Positions 32,341 through 45,083 of a stretch of 64,000 bases of DNA are shown piece by piece. This DNA comes from Pelobates cultripes (lineage: Eukaryota; Chordata; Amphibia; Anura; Pelobatidae). A program made the translations under genes and the position numbers. The notes under the pieces are model-generated. The model did no database searches and was not told the origin of the DNA. It was given only the letters and a program-made list of their open reading frames with translations. The DNA lies in the NCBI GenBank assembly GCA_933207985.1, contig OW240917.1, forward strand, positions 113,070,042 through 113,134,041. The letters are read 5' to 3'. Position 1 is the first letter of the stretch, and each line of letters opens with the position of its first letter.

Positions 32341-33838
32341 GGGGGGCGGGGCCTGACAAGCATGGCGGATGGCAGCACTATGCAGGAGCTCCCTAACGAA
32401 CTACCTTCCTGAGCGTCTTACAAGGACTCCTGCCATCCACAAACCGCACCAAACAGGGGCTTACTCAGCGAGAAAGACGGGCGGAGCGTTCCGATACCGA
32501 AAACCGTAATGCCGCCCGACCAAGACGAAACAGTGAGGCTGCGGCTGCTGCCTCAACCCCCAGCAGGACTACAAAGAGTCCCGTTCCCCCACCTATGGGC
32601 CGGGGGGGATATCCCGGTCCACAAACTACCGACAGCAGAGCGGAAGGCTCCAGGCAGCACATGCGACGGAGCAACACTATACACAAAATGGCGGACGCAC
32701 CTCTCTGCAGCAGCCGAGCCAGGCAAACAAGCTCACACAGCAGACAATTGCCACAAGAGGGCCTAGAGGCAAAACTTAAAACCATCCTGGAGGCCTTCTG
32801 GGAGAAGCTGAAGGCTAGAGAGGCAAGCTACAAACGAGACCTCCAAGCAAAAGACCAGGGGTGGGAGATGCAAAATAGCCGCGGAATACAAAGTGGTACA
32901 CGCCAACACCCAGCACCCGCCACAGGCAACAACTGCCTACCCAGACCCAGATCTGGACCCGGGGTCACCAAAAGGGTCGCCAAAAGACTAACCCGTCGGC
33001 GCCGAATACGCTGGCGAACCATTTTACCCACACGGCGACGCAAAACCCTGACCCGTCCCCACTCTCCCCAAAAAGAGAATGATCTGGGCTATGCAAGGCA
33101 CTCGACCGGCGGCACAAAGAAGTGGACCCTGGCACAGGCCTGGAGACAGAGAATTCCCTCACCACCCCTCCAATCAAAAACAGGAGCCAGAACCTACCGA
33201 GGCTCGCCCCATGGCGCTTACCCCATGGTGGATACGGGGGAAGATCGCCTGCAGTGGCCCACAAGAGGCATTGGCTGACTCTCTCTGGTACTCTACAACT
33301 AGGGCACCCTAACTGTTGCAGGACTTTCTGCGACTACCGACCACTCTATCCTCTTTAGAATCACCTAGGACTAACAAAGCACAGGACTGCTACATAAATC
33401 TGCGATATAAGCATATGATGTAAACGTCCAGACCTGTCGTTAACCTACAAAATATCTGTTTCTTACTCATGCGTGTTCAAGCATAACCATGTAACAAGCC
33501 CTAAGGCAGTCACACACTTAAGGCAGCGAGCATGTTATCATATATAGACCTAGCATAAGTGTGCATATAATGTCTAACCTGAAGCCTTGTTGACTCAACT
33601 ATACATAGCTCCTACCAACAAATAGTCAGTTTCAAGACACGTACAACCTTTTTATGCCATGTTATATACTGAAAGAACCTATGTACATCACTACTGTTTA
33701 TATCCTTACAAAAAACAAAAGTGCTAGACCAATCGTCTACCCTAATGTTTAAATTGTTTATAATGCGCTAGAGGACTGCCTTTGGGTACCTCACAAGCAA
33801 ATGTTATCGTATGCACAAAAAAAAAAGAAAAAAAAAAA
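32341..33838 (+). mobile_element. L1-like non-autonomous retroelement, copy 2
   Basis: Starts GGGGGGCGGGGCCTGAC directly after AGAAATAGCAGAGAT (ending 32340) and ends in ATGTTATCGTATGCACA plus an A-rich tail (33812-33840), after which GAAATAGCAGAGAT recurs (33841-33854). This is a clear 14-base target duplication. Length is about 1.5 kb, like copy 1 at 975-2535, and both share the G-rich 5' start and the 3' ATGTTATC word. The inside holds broken ORF1-like frames but no endonuclease or RT, so it depended on an autonomous L1/Tx1. Confidence 0.85.
32595..33278 (+). pseudogene. L1-like ORF1-type frame
   Basis: A 227-codon frame. Residues about 35-95 include KTILEAFWEKLKAREASYK, a charged, coiled-coil-like stretch comparable to the start of L1/Tx1 ORF1 proteins. 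The second half is Arg/Pro-rich and shows no RNA-recognition fold, so it is probably out of frame. Two overlapping frames at 33079-33358 look like shadows. Confidence in coding origin is moderate to low. Confidence 0.4.
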
Positions 33839-33974
33839 AAGAAATAGCAGAGATGAAGTCAGAGACACTAGTCAAGAGGGACGGGGGGAGATCAGGAGAG
33901 GATAGGTAGATTTGCATGCCATCTGCATAGAAATGGTATTGGAAGCCAAAGGAGCTAATGAGTTTACCAAGGGA

Positions 33975-34731
33975 GGTATACACACTACACAAACACACAC
34001 ACTCTGCATTCATTATATACACACTACACAAACACACACACACACTCTGCATTTATTATATACACACACTACACAAACACACACACACTATGCATTCATT
34101 ATATACACACACTACACAGACACACTACATTCACTATACACACACTACACAAGCACACACACTCTGCATTCATTATATACACACACACTACACAAACACA
34201 CTGCATTTTCTATACACACACTGCATTCACTATATAGCAGTTCTGGAGCATTTTTGGAGATATCGAGTCAGCTTTGTGTGCCAAGGTTGTTGTTGGGGGC
34301 ACCTGCTGCGTTTAAATGTAGGAGGTGCCATGATGTCTAGTTGAGAGAAGAGGGCGGAATTGTAGAAGGAGGTTGTAAAGCTAGGACATGTGAAGTTTGA
34401 GATAGGTAAAAGGAGAGTTTGGAGATTAGTGGAGAAATGCTCTAGGTCAAGACATTGGATGTTTCTGTGAGATTGATGTTCAGAAGGTAGTGTCAATTGG
34501 GTCTATACACACACTACACAAACACACACAATCTGCATTCATTATATACACACTACACAAACACACACACACTCTGCATTCATTATATACACACTACACA
34601 AACATACACACACACACACTCTGCATTCATTATATACACACTACACAAACATACACACACACACACACACTCTGCATTCATTATATACACACTACACAAA
34701 CATACACACACACACACACTCTGCATTCATT

Positions 34732-34772
<41 letters not shown>

Positions 34773-35060
34773 CATTCATTAAATACACATACTACACAAA
34801 CACACACACACACTCTGCATTTATTATATACACACACAACACAAACACACTGCATTCACTATACACATACTACACAAGCACACACACACACTTTGCATTC
34901 ATTATATACACACTACACAAACATACACACTCTGCATTCATTATATACACACTACACAAACACAAACACAAACACTCTGCATTCACTATACATACACACT
35001 ACACAAACATACTCTGCATTCATTATATACACACTACACAAATACACACTGCATCCACTA
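33975..35060. repeat. CA-rich minisatellite of about 36-45-base units
   Basis: Units of the form CTGCATTCATTATA-TACACACTACACAAACACACACA are repeated at 33975-34235 and 34505-35060. A few degenerate units sit at 31485-31537, left of the L2 piece. Unit length varies through the CA run. The predicted frames of 128-226 codons ([12 protein letters not shown] repeats) are artefacts of this array. Confidence 0.85.
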
Positions 35061-35292
35061 CACACACTACATAAACACACACAGCTCCCCTATCTAAATA
35101 CACTGCATCCACTACATGTGGCATGTATATTTTGTGCATTTACCTTTAGAAATAGTTTATTTTTTTCAAAATGGTAAATGTACAGAATATCGGTAAATTA
35201 TCTGCTATTGGCCTGAAAGTTCACAGATTATCTGTATCTGTATCGGCGCAAAAAAAATCAATATTGGTTGATCCCTACATTCCCTACCCCTG

Positions 35293-35436
35293 CTCTAGTG
35301 GTACACAGCCACCAGAGGTAGAGTTAACCCACCAAGCTAATTGTTATAGTTTCTTTAAAACTGCAATAATTATCTTTCTAAAGTTAAGGGACCTGGGGCA
35401 CTGCACCCAGACCACTTACCAGAGCTGTCTCTTTAA
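35293..35436. mobile_element. TTAAAG-type MITE, right half
   Basis: Resumes after the hAT duplication with CTCTAGTGGTACACAGCCACCAGAGG and ends GCACCCAGACCACTTACCAGAGCTGTCTCTTTAA, matching the internal and terminal words of the 20.2-20.6 kb copy. Joined to 30704-31012 it gives about 450 bases, the same size as that copy. Confidence 0.7.
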
Positions 35437-37023
35437 GGAGAAAACTAGGGATTTTACAGCTTCATGTGGAATTCACAGAGACCACATTCATTAGCCTTAC
35501 TCATCTTTGCAGCTGTCCTACATGCATCCAAACCTACAGTGCCAAATCAATATGAAAACAGTTATGAGTTGTTACATTTAGTAGGCTCTCATAATGTCCT
35601 CTCAATCTAATTTTCTATTAAATTCTGCAGGTTACCACACCGATCATAGTGGCAGTATTAACCACAAACTCCTGAATTACCTATATCATCCTCATTTGTA
35701 CCACCATATCCTTTACAACCAAGTAATTCTACACAACAACACCAGTTACCTTTAATTTTCCAATCGCTACTGTGTCACAAATGTCTGCTATATCATCAGC
35801 CTCCACTATACCACAAATATCCAGATGCAAATGTCATTACAAGTTGTATTTTTAGTCGAATTTTGGGAAATCATTTGGAAAATACATCCTCAAGATAGTG
35901 GGACAAGCACATCTATTACATTTGACTCACTATCTAGTAGGCAATTGTTTTTTTCTCGACCTTAAGTTGTACTAACTGGTGACTCAATGTAGCAGACAAA
36001 TCTGTAGTCATTTGAGCCCACAGGTAGTAGCAATGTGTTTGTAAAGTATTTTGGCAGCATCAGCTAGAATAGTACAACTAGCGTTAGTCCTTCTAAAAAC
36101 CTCAAGAAGCAGCTAAGGTACAGGTGAGCAGAGTCTTTTTGTTTGTTAACAAAATAACATTCACTGAACTGGTGCCACAGTGTCCATAATGTCTGGTCTT
36201 GGTGGCAGTGTTAATGAATCTGGTGATAATGAGATTTTTATTTCTTACTTAATGCTGCAGGCATAGTTTCTTTATCTCTGGTCCACCAGGTACTCAACTA
36301 TGAGCCAGAGGAGTTACAAGAGTGGACACAGTTGTAACTTTATCTGTTAGCAGGGTAACCACTGTCCTTCTATTCTTCCTATGATTCCCCAACACCAAAA
36401 CAAGCACTGCAACCATCACCACCAGCCTTTTCATTATCAATGCATTCCCCAACCAAGCTAATAGAAGCTCAGGCTGGTAAAAAAAACAAAAATAATGAAA
36501 AATTCAAAAAAGCTCCCTTTGCTATGTAACTGCCATGCTCAGTGTCAACTTTGAAGAATTGATTTAGATTGTTTTACTGATTTACAGATCATTTCCTTCA
36601 CAGTGCATTTTCTTGCCACTGATTGTGCTTTACACATTGAAAAGCTTCTTCCCTAAGTAACATACAGTGTGTGGCCATTTACTGCACAAGTTAACCCATC
36701 TTGAGAGTATGGCAGATCTTTTTATTGTTTTTTATTTAAAAAAAAAATTCTAAAATGTGGTGATGGCTATAATGTTTTCAAATGCATTTTTATTGTATTG
36801 GATTTGCCCTGCCTTGCTGAGTCTTGTGGTCTGGATATGCCTGCTACCCCAAGAGATGCAGCTGGTATAAGCTGATAGGGCACTGTGTTTATATCCATAA
36901 TGAAGGATAATCAGTCAGCCAAAACATTTTCTCAGGTAAAAATCAGCTGATGCCCCACTCACTTTTTGTACTAGTGTTATAATTACATGTCTTTTTTGCA
37001 AAAAATAAAAATAATAAGATAAC
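35437..37023. other. Intergenic stretch, no gene
   Basis: No frame above background and no repeat that I recognise. Confidence 0.6.
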
Positions 37024-37312
37024 TTAGGCCTTAATTTAATATTGTTGGATAAACTTTCCAAAGTATTTAATATTTGTGAATACATTTTCAAAATGATTTA
37101 ATATAATAAAACATATTTGATAAATATTTGTAAAAAGGTTTTTAATATTTAGATATTTTTTATATATGGATATATTTGGTATATATTGATATATTTTGAA
37201 TATATGGTATATTTTTCAATATTTTAATGTGTTAAAAAAATATTTTAAACATTTATCCAAAAATATTAAATAATTTGGAAATCTTATCCAACAATATTAA
37301 ATCAAAGCCTTA
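37024..37312. mobile_element. AT-rich MITE with 29-base terminal inverted repeats
   Basis: The left end TTAGGCCTTAATTTAAT-ATTGTTGGATAA and the inverted right end TAAGGCTTTGATTTAAT-ATTGTTGGATAA agree at 26 of 29 positions. The inside is almost pure A/T with many AATATTT/AAATATT words. It is 289 bases and encodes nothing. The superfamily is unclear. Confidence 0.7.
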
Positions 37313-39840
37313 GTTTTATTATTGCTTTTCCTTTTGCAATTTTCTATTAATTAAAAAAAAGGGGGATCATCAGTAGGCTTTGACCAAATATTATTGATGG
37401 TAAAAAACAAATAATATGTATTGCAGCATATAAAGTAAAAATTAATAAATACAATGTAATACAAAGCAATGTGGCGTATTGTTGTCAAGGGGTCAATTAT
37501 GTAGGCTTCACCTCCCCTGGCTGGCGTAACCCAAGACGCATTTCGCACTACTGGGTTTCACATTACTTGGTCTTTAATACATGCAAATCCGGTGTAAATT
37601 CATTCATCAATTTCTCAAGATCTCATCTGCATCCAGATTTTCCAGACAGCTATTTGAGGAATACCTAGGAATTCATTACATAAAAAGAGCACATGTTCAT
37701 GAAAGGCATCGTTTTTCTAAACTAAGCAAGCATTGCGTTGCTAATAAGCTTAACTTTAATTGTGAAAACATATGTACATAAAAAATAAGTGAATAAATAT
37801 AGGAAGCATAATCTTTCTAATTTGAACATGAAAACATCACATCATATGTGAACTAAACTTGCAAATATTAAAAAAAATATGGACACAAAAACATCAGTGG
37901 TTTTGCAATATATAAGCATATAAGCAATTATTGCTTCACATTCAGTAATAGCATAGCATGCCTCTCTTCATGTCAAATATTGCACGGCATAACTTTTCAT
38001 GGCAGGTCAGGATTTACATGAAAAGTATATAAGTATTTTACCAGGAGTGTGCAATCCTGATAAGTAGTCAGAGCACAAATAGAAGTAATATATTTCGTAA
38101 ATAACTAAAACATCTTAATGCCCTATAAAAAAGCTATAGCTGCAAACTAAATATATCAGAGCAAGAATTTCTCATGTCAAGACAGATTATATTATATAAT
38201 TATATTATATATTATATTATATTATATTACAGTTTCTTAGCCAGGTATGGATTAGCACCAGGGAATGGAGGTTAGTATAAATGCAAAACAACCTCGTGGT
38301 TCTTACTGTTGGTAATAGGAATTTATGTTAATAGTTTTGAACTCAGTAAATCCATACGAACCTGAAATTGTGGAAACATTAAAATAGTGTGTTTATATCT
38401 TGGTGCCTTTATCCTTTTCCTTTAACTGTTCTTTTAATGTCAGTGGACCATTTCTTTTTGTGCACATGCTTTTTCAGTTAGCCTTAAAATGCTGTTAACT
38501 GCTAAACTAATCTTCCAGATGGCATCCTTTTCATAAATAGATATTATGTTGCAGCATTTTACTCCAACTTTTGGAGAAGCTGTCTACAACCTAGCAACCA
38601 GCATCTTGTCTTCTTCTTTTGAAAAGTGTAAGTTACATTGACGCTCTGTTTTAAATCGTCAATCATTTTATTAATATGCCTGTAGAAGAATATAATTGTG
38701 CTTTTAATATCCACTTACCTATGGCATACAGATCTATTAGGCATGCATGCCTGTGCAAAGGTTGATAGTGAACATGTTTATAGGTGTCAGACATCAACAT
38801 ACTCTCCCCAGCTTGGGTGTCAGTTTCATTCCAGCTTTCAGACAAAGTCCCCCTATGTAGGATCAATAAGATACAGCTAAATTAATCTGCACTTGAATAG
38901 TCATATGATGTCTGCCTTTAGTAATTGTAAGACTAGTCAAGATTATTTTTTAGGAGTAAATGTTTGTCACAACATGTGGGATGCATATTGAAAAATAACT
39001 TTATACCTCTCTACATTTTACTAGAACATAGAATGTTAATATGTTTATGAATGAATAATGGGATATTAATGAAACTGACTTAAATAAATAACTAGTAATA
39101 TAGCTAGTAATAAAGTTCTGTAGAGCAGACCACCACAGTCGTACATTCTAGACTATCCACTTATCAATGTGATTATTAAGTTATTATTCAACTCAGCAAG
39201 TGGAGGCCAAATATATAATCTTTTAAGTAAACTAACCTGTGGATATTTACTAAATAGTGTATTGTATTCAATTGATAATTGTCTTGCAGAAGTTAGACTA
39301 AAAAAATATTCCTACTTGGTGATTTTTAGTTTATTGTATCGACACCTTGGAAAACACTTCCTTTCCATAATCTAAGTATTAATCTTCATTTTTGTCTTAA
39401 TTAGGAAGCATTGCATCAATTATAAGCATTTAGTTCCAAATCGAGGCTGGACATTGCACAGTGAATGTGGATATTAAGAGATTTCAGACTGTCCTAGAGA
39501 GGCATGATTTAGATTTCTAGATTGCATGTACCAATGTGTACCATGGACATTTAACAGAGTGATGAAAATAAACAGACTCAAAATATATTTGGTATCAAAG
39601 GAATATTATATTCCTTCTGAAACCTTTGGACGTACACAACAAGCTATTCCAGAAGATTCTATGATGCCATATAAACATTGTCTTTTTTCAGTGTTGTACA
39701 ATCTGGCAGTTGTTAAACGTTTATTCACTTCTCTCACAGCAACTTTCTCGATCCTTCTTTCTCATAACAATCTGTAAATCTTATCAGATAAGATTATTAC
39801 CTAAGCTACATACATCTCTAAAACTATAACGAACAAAGGA
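37313..39840. other. AT-rich intergenic stretch, no gene
   Basis: Includes a simple TATTA repeat at about 38188-38229. Short open frames show no domain. Confidence 0.6.
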
Positions 39841-40460
39841 TACAGGTAGCGCCAAAATAAATACAATATTGTGGTAAGTAATCAAAAAAGGTACCAAGTA
39901 AAAGATAAAAATGTCCTTTTGAGGTTTTAAAAGTCTTCAAATGTTGAATAAGATGTCTCCGGAGTGGTATCACACATCAATGGCATATGCAAAAGAGAAA
40001 AAATAGGAGACCAATAGTGCAGTATTGTGAGTCTATGGACTATAGACAACGTAGAACTAAACATTGCCAACTCACGTTTTTAAGAGCTATAACCGACCCT
40101 CTGTAAAACAGCTTACAGTGTTATTTCAACTCTCCACTTGTAGGATATCCCTCAAAAGGTAGTTGTGGTGTAGTTTATATGCAATTAAATAAAAAAAGGC
40201 CCATAGTGCTCTCCATATTTGCAAATAAGTAGTAGTAAAATGAAATGTACTTACAATTTTGAGAGCAGACAAACCGCTCTATGGTAACAGCATGGGTGGA
40301 ACAACCCCCACCTAGGATACTCTCACTTGAAGAAGCCTAATAGGGCAAAACGGGTTGAGGTTTTATTATTGTTTCTTTAAATAAAAGTAAGATTTTTACA
40401 CAACCTATTTCCTAGTCTTTTATACTTTTCTCTCTCTCTTTTTTTTCTCTCTCCCTCTGT
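39841..40460 (+). mobile_element. Penelope LTR-like fragment with degenerate hammerhead motif
   Basis: At 40326-40354 lies TTGAAGAAGCCTAATAGGGCAAAACGGG, an altered form of the motif seen complete at 46986. It is followed by a T-rich stretch like that downstream of the 46986 motif. The 480 bases before it look like the same LTR-type region, but I cannot define the limits. No coding sequence of the element is attached. Confidence 0.4.
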
Positions 40461-41615
40461 ACCAAGTACTCACCCATGATGGCAATTGTGATCAGGGGAA
40501 CTACCTGACAACCAAGGCAGTGCTCTGGCAGCCAATCTTACCCATCTGCATCATGTGATTTAATTCCACAAGGGACCTGCCTGACCAGTAAGTACAGAGA
40601 ATTTAATTTCCAAGTCTTATAATTGTAACTTTATAAAACCCCATAAAAAATGTACATGGGAGTATTGTTGTACTCATGAGACATCCCTGAACACAAAAAT
40701 GAGTGTTTTAGAGCAGTAAAATATATAATGACAATGATATCATTGGGAAAAGTGCAGTGTTTGTGTGAAAGATACAAAAAAACAAATATAAACACTTTCT
40801 TTGGCCAGGGTTTGTGACTAAGTGGCTACTAACAAAGACTAGACATATCCTATTGTGAATACCCTGGGTGGTCTACTTTTGCTAATTGTATGCCATGATG
40901 GGGATCATTTTCATTCCTGGGCTGCCATACAATCTCAAAGGCAACATAGGCACAGCAAAACCAATCGGGCAATATTCAATGTGTAATAAACTATATATAT
41001 ATAACAAAACCCCATAAAACATGTATATGGGTGAATTAGAAAAATATTTTGGTTATTAATTATATGTAAAAAAAATAATAGTTAATACACCTAAGATTCC
41101 CAAATATATAAATTAATACCATGTATGGTGTCAATTGGTATCTGTTAACACTTTATAGGTTGCTACCAAAGTTACTCATGAAATAGAGGGAATCCAAAAT
41201 GGAGTCCACTCCCAAAATGGGAGTTAAATAACACTCTTGTGAAAAGTTACCTCAACAACAAATTGCTAAATATCAAATAGGTATACTCAAAGAGGTATGA
41301 TTCAACAATTAACATCCAAATGGACACACACTTGAGTAGTTGTTTAAAAATATATAAATGTTTAATATATGCATAAAAATAATATATACACACATAACAG
41401 ATGAACAAACTTACATACTTTAACTAACAATGCTATATTACATCAGCAATTGTATTACAATAACAGGTTATGCTAAAACAGAACTAATAAACTGGAAATA
41501 TCTATGACATTGCAATGACATCACAATGCTACATACAAATCAGCCATTGTATAGAAAATAAAAAATGATTTTACCACACTAAATACTACTTTGATTAAGC
41601 TAAAATGAACTAAAC

Positions 41616-41654
<39 letters not shown>

Positions 41655-42319
41655 GTAATACAATATGCATACATATCAGTACCAAACACAGATCACAAGG
41701 AGAACCAATGGACAAAGGTTGCATCTAGTTACGCTGCTGGAATGCTGCAAGATGTTCTCTGGTGGTCAGGAAAAATGGGTTTGGCTCTTCAGCATGTGGC
41801 TTCAACTTCTAAAGAAGCTGAGCATTTGACTCTCCCCATGTCAGGCATCCATCTTGGAACACCAAAATCACATGACACAAGTGGGATAATTCTAAAAGGG
41901 TACTCATAATGAACTGTATTACGTGATATCTAATGAATAAGACCATAATAAACTTGTGTCCGTTACAATGGGTGCAATGTTGTCCTTGTGAGGCATCGCT
42001 GAACACAAATATGTGTATTTTATTGCAGTGAAAGGTAATAGTGTTATGACATTCACATTTAAAATGCCAGGCAGAACTTGGAAAATAACATACTTTCTTA
42101 ATTTCTCACACCTTTTTAGATTTTATTCATATTAAATTATGTTTCATATATAAATATTTGATGTGAAATAAAAACTGTATTTCTCCTGAACAAAATGATA
42201 TATAATAAGTGTGAGTGTATTTTATATGAAAGAGGTAAATTATAGTTGAACAGACATATAGCTCAAAGTCCGGGTTTTGTTTTGTTTTTGGTAAGAACAG
42301 TACAAATATCCCCTAGTAC
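40461..42319. other. AT-rich intergenic stretch, no gene
   Basis: Contains an (ATA)n microsatellite at about 41617-41653 (about 12 units). Nothing else recognised. Confidence 0.6.
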
Positions 42320-42456
42320 CAGGCTTCCTTAAACTGCGGCCCTCCAGATGTTGCTGAACTACAACTCCCATGATTCTCAGCCTATCTATTTCATTCATAG
42401 AATCATGGGAGTTGTAGTTCTGTAACATCTGGAGGGCCAGAGTTTGGGGAAGCCTG
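42320..42456. mobile_element. 137-base hairpin MITE
   Basis: CAGGCTTCCTTAAACT at the left and its inverted counterpart AGTTTGGGGAAGCCTG at the right close a long hairpin whose arms share CCCTCCAGATGTT, ACTACAACTCCCATGATTCT and their complements. This is the well-known small hAT-type MITE pattern of frog genomes. A duplication is not clear (CCTAGTAC against CGCCTAAT). Confidence 0.85.
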
Positions 42457-43539
42457 CGCCTAATCCTTGGTAGAAATCAGAATCAAAATATTTTGTAAAT
42501 TGCCAATATATATATAATATAATATATATAATTTTCTCATAACTTTGTTGATAAAGTGTCAAATTGAAGAAATTACTTGAGTTGAAATGTGTGAAATATA
42601 TTCTGATTTGTTGCACGAATGAAGATTCTCAAGTTTTCAACTTTATTTGACATTGTTTTTAATAGGTGCTGAATAGCACATTCCTTTTTTTGTAAGAAAA
42701 TGATACATTTGAGCTTTGTTGCATCTATTAATTTGAAGACAATATTATTAACACTAATCACAAGTTGTCTGGGGTGTTGTATCTAGATAACACATTCCTT
42801 CATCTGGCAATTGTAATAAAATGAATATTTTTTTCTCCTATTTTATTTTTAATTCATTCACCATATAACTCATATAAAAAGAAAATGCCCAAGAAATTGC
42901 AAGGAAATATACCTGTAACTTTCTTTGCATTAGTTTAAAATTGTAAATAGTAATGCAGTTCATTGACTAAGCAGCAAATAAAAACAAATGGCAAATTTAG
43001 GCTAGAATTCAACTGCAAAATTAACCCCCACTGTTTTTCATTCAATGTTTAGCACAAACTCTTTTATTGCATGGAAAGACAGTTTAGAACGATTAAATCA
43101 GTAGCTGTATATATTATACATATATAGTTTGATCTTTATTTCAGTGACCTTACATGAAAACTGCACAGTGGTATGAAAATTTCATGTATTTTGCAGAATG
43201 AAATACTCTGGGTATTGTAACCAGGATGTAGAGAACCAAAATTCTCTACCAGAAGCTAATGGTCATTGACTTAATGCCTGCAAGTGTGCTGAAAATGTCA
43301 GCTCATCCTTCCAGTGGCGACTCTAGGAACAATACATAGGCGGCCACGTAACATACCACAGTCAAAACTGAGGGGGGGGCAATGGGTCACTAATAATTTT
43401 AAGGCAGGTGGGGTAATGGGCTGCCATTGACTGTTCAAAAATGAGGGAGTTATCTACTACACAGCCGGCAAAAAGCCTTTTCATAATTTCATTATGTGGG
43501 ATTGCCATATTTAAGAATATAACCACAAATATATATATA
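42457..43539. other. AT-rich intergenic stretch, no gene
   Basis: No convincing frame or repeat. Confidence 0.6.
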
Positions 43540-43965
43540 CATACATAACCACAGACACACACACGTAATCACAGACATACACACACACAATGACAAACCT
43601 ACACACATATACAATCACAAATCTACATATGAAATCACAGACATACACACACATAATCACAGACATACACCCATACAATTACATGCATGCATGCACACAC
43701 ACAAACACACACACAATTATATACCCATATAACCACAAATATACATACATAACCACAGACACACATATATAATCACAGACACACACACAATCACAGACCT
43801 ACCACACACAATCACAGACCTACACACACACATATAATCACAAATCTACATATGAAATCACAGACATACACACAGACACAGACATAATCACAGACATACA
43901 CCCATACAATTACATACATGCACATACTCATAGACATTCACACACAATTACATTCATACACATTT
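43540..43965. repeat. CA-rich minisatellite (AATCACAGACATACACAC units)
   Basis: Words AATCACAGACATACACAC, ACAAATCTACATATG and ACATACATAACCACAGAC recur with changing spacing. Unit length varies from about 18 to 30 bases. Confidence 0.8.
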
Positions 43966-44841
43966 TCTATTTATCAAGTGGTCCACCCAGGTTTCTCGGG
44001 AGTGGATATTCTACCTGGTGGCCAGTGGGACTGTTGGGATCACTATGCTCTCCCTGCACAGGTTTTATATGTATCCTCTAGGGATGACAATGATGGGAGC
44101 TCTGAAAGGAGAGCACAGTAAGTACAAAGCTCCCTTACTGCCTGTACTACCTCCCCCTGCCTGTTATATTTCGGCAGAGTAGACATCTGCCATATTTGTA
44201 GAAAGGTGTCTACTCTGTGAAGTCCAGTTAGTGGATCGTGTCCCCCCTCTCCGAGCACAGGCACTCTTGGCAGGATAGCACATGTGGGACAACTAATAAT
44301 GTAGGGAAGCAATTCCCCCCAGTCACTCGACTTTACAGTTGCCATAGATCTCCTCCTTCGAAATATTAAAGTTTTAATGGGTCATATCAATCTTACTGTC
44401 AGGGAGAGGGGGAGCACTGAATTGACTCTACCATTTTATTATTAGCATAACATTTGCATTCCAAAGAGTGCTATAGAAGCTTTAAATACTTTTATTTCAA
44501 ATGTATACGGGCATTATGCTATTGCCGTTTTTAGTAAGTTGTACTGCTAGTAATGAATTTAGGGTCCTTACAAATTTCTATCAGCAGGCTATTATGCTAT
44601 TTTTTTTTTATCAATTTTTATGATGTCTACTGTATATGCCAAAAATAGCATTTTTGCTTTTATAATTATTTTCAGACCCTACGAACTATTGCAAGATTTC
44701 TCACACCCTACACTGTAAAATGCTTTAATTTCCCAAGTATTTCTTTTCTTTATTATTAATTTAATATTAGACACCGGGTGACACAAAATGTAGTAACAAA
44801 GTGATATTGACAAAATTATACAATATAATTATTGTATTAAT
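43966..44841. other. Intergenic stretch, no gene
   Basis: No recognisable gene. A frame of 100 codons on the minus strand (44043-44345) has no domain. Confidence 0.55.
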
Positions 44842-45010
44842 ATTATTATTATTATTGCCATTTATATAGCTCCAACAGATTCCGTAGCGCTTTACAATAT
44901 TATGAGAGGGGGGCTTTAACTATAAATAGGACAATTCCAGGAAAACTTACAGGAACTATAGGTTGAAGAGGACCCTGCTCAAAAGAGCTTACAGTCTATA
45001 GGAGGTGGGG
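44842..45010 (-). mobile_element. L2-type 3' tail / SINE-like repeat
   Basis: On the minus strand it reads GACTGTAAGCTCTTTTGAGCAGGG..., then TTGTAAAGCGCTACGGAATC and GGAGCTATATAAATGGCAA, ending in (TAA)n at 44842-44856. This tail resembles that of the L2-like LINE at 31.5-31.6 kb (GCGCTATATAAA), so it is either a truncated L2 or a short element using its tail for priming. Confidence 0.65.
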
Positions 45011-45083
45011 TATAAGACACGTTAGGACAGGAAATATCAAATAGCAAGAGACAGGTATGTAAGGTAGAGGTTACCCACCAAAC

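Larger units (their letters stand above)
31538..34498 (-). mobile_element. L2-like LINE (minus), interrupted by L1-like insert and minisatellite
   Basis: Pieces in element order: 34496-34230 (pre-RT region), then a minisatellite block at 34235-33977 in place of the RT core, then 33975-33841 with the YADG active-site region, then the L1-like insertion (33838-32341), then 32340-31583 with the thumb and C-terminal region, then the (TAA)n tail. Outside the pieces the host is the same CA-rich minisatellite of the hAT element. Either one LINE lost its RT core to minisatellite expansion, or two separate L2 fragments landed in the array. Confidence 0.7.
31013..35292. mobile_element. hAT-type non-autonomous element with exact 8-base duplication
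   Basis: Left end CAGGGGTGAGGAAC (31013) and right end, read inverted, CAGGGGTAGGGAAT (35292) form short terminal inverted repeats of hAT type. CTCTAGTG stands immediately outside both (31005-31012 and 35293-35300), the 8-base duplication expected for hAT. The left 500 bases are unique hAT sequence (AAGGGCCATTTGGATATTT). The rest is a CA-rich minisatellite plus nested L2-like and L1-like LINEs. No hAT transposase is present, so it moved with another element's enzyme. Confidence 0.85.

Noticed and set aside
33912..35177. Frames of 128-226 codons rich in His, Thr and Tyr
   Set aside because: Translation of the CA-rich minisatellite; all reading frames are open because units lack stops.
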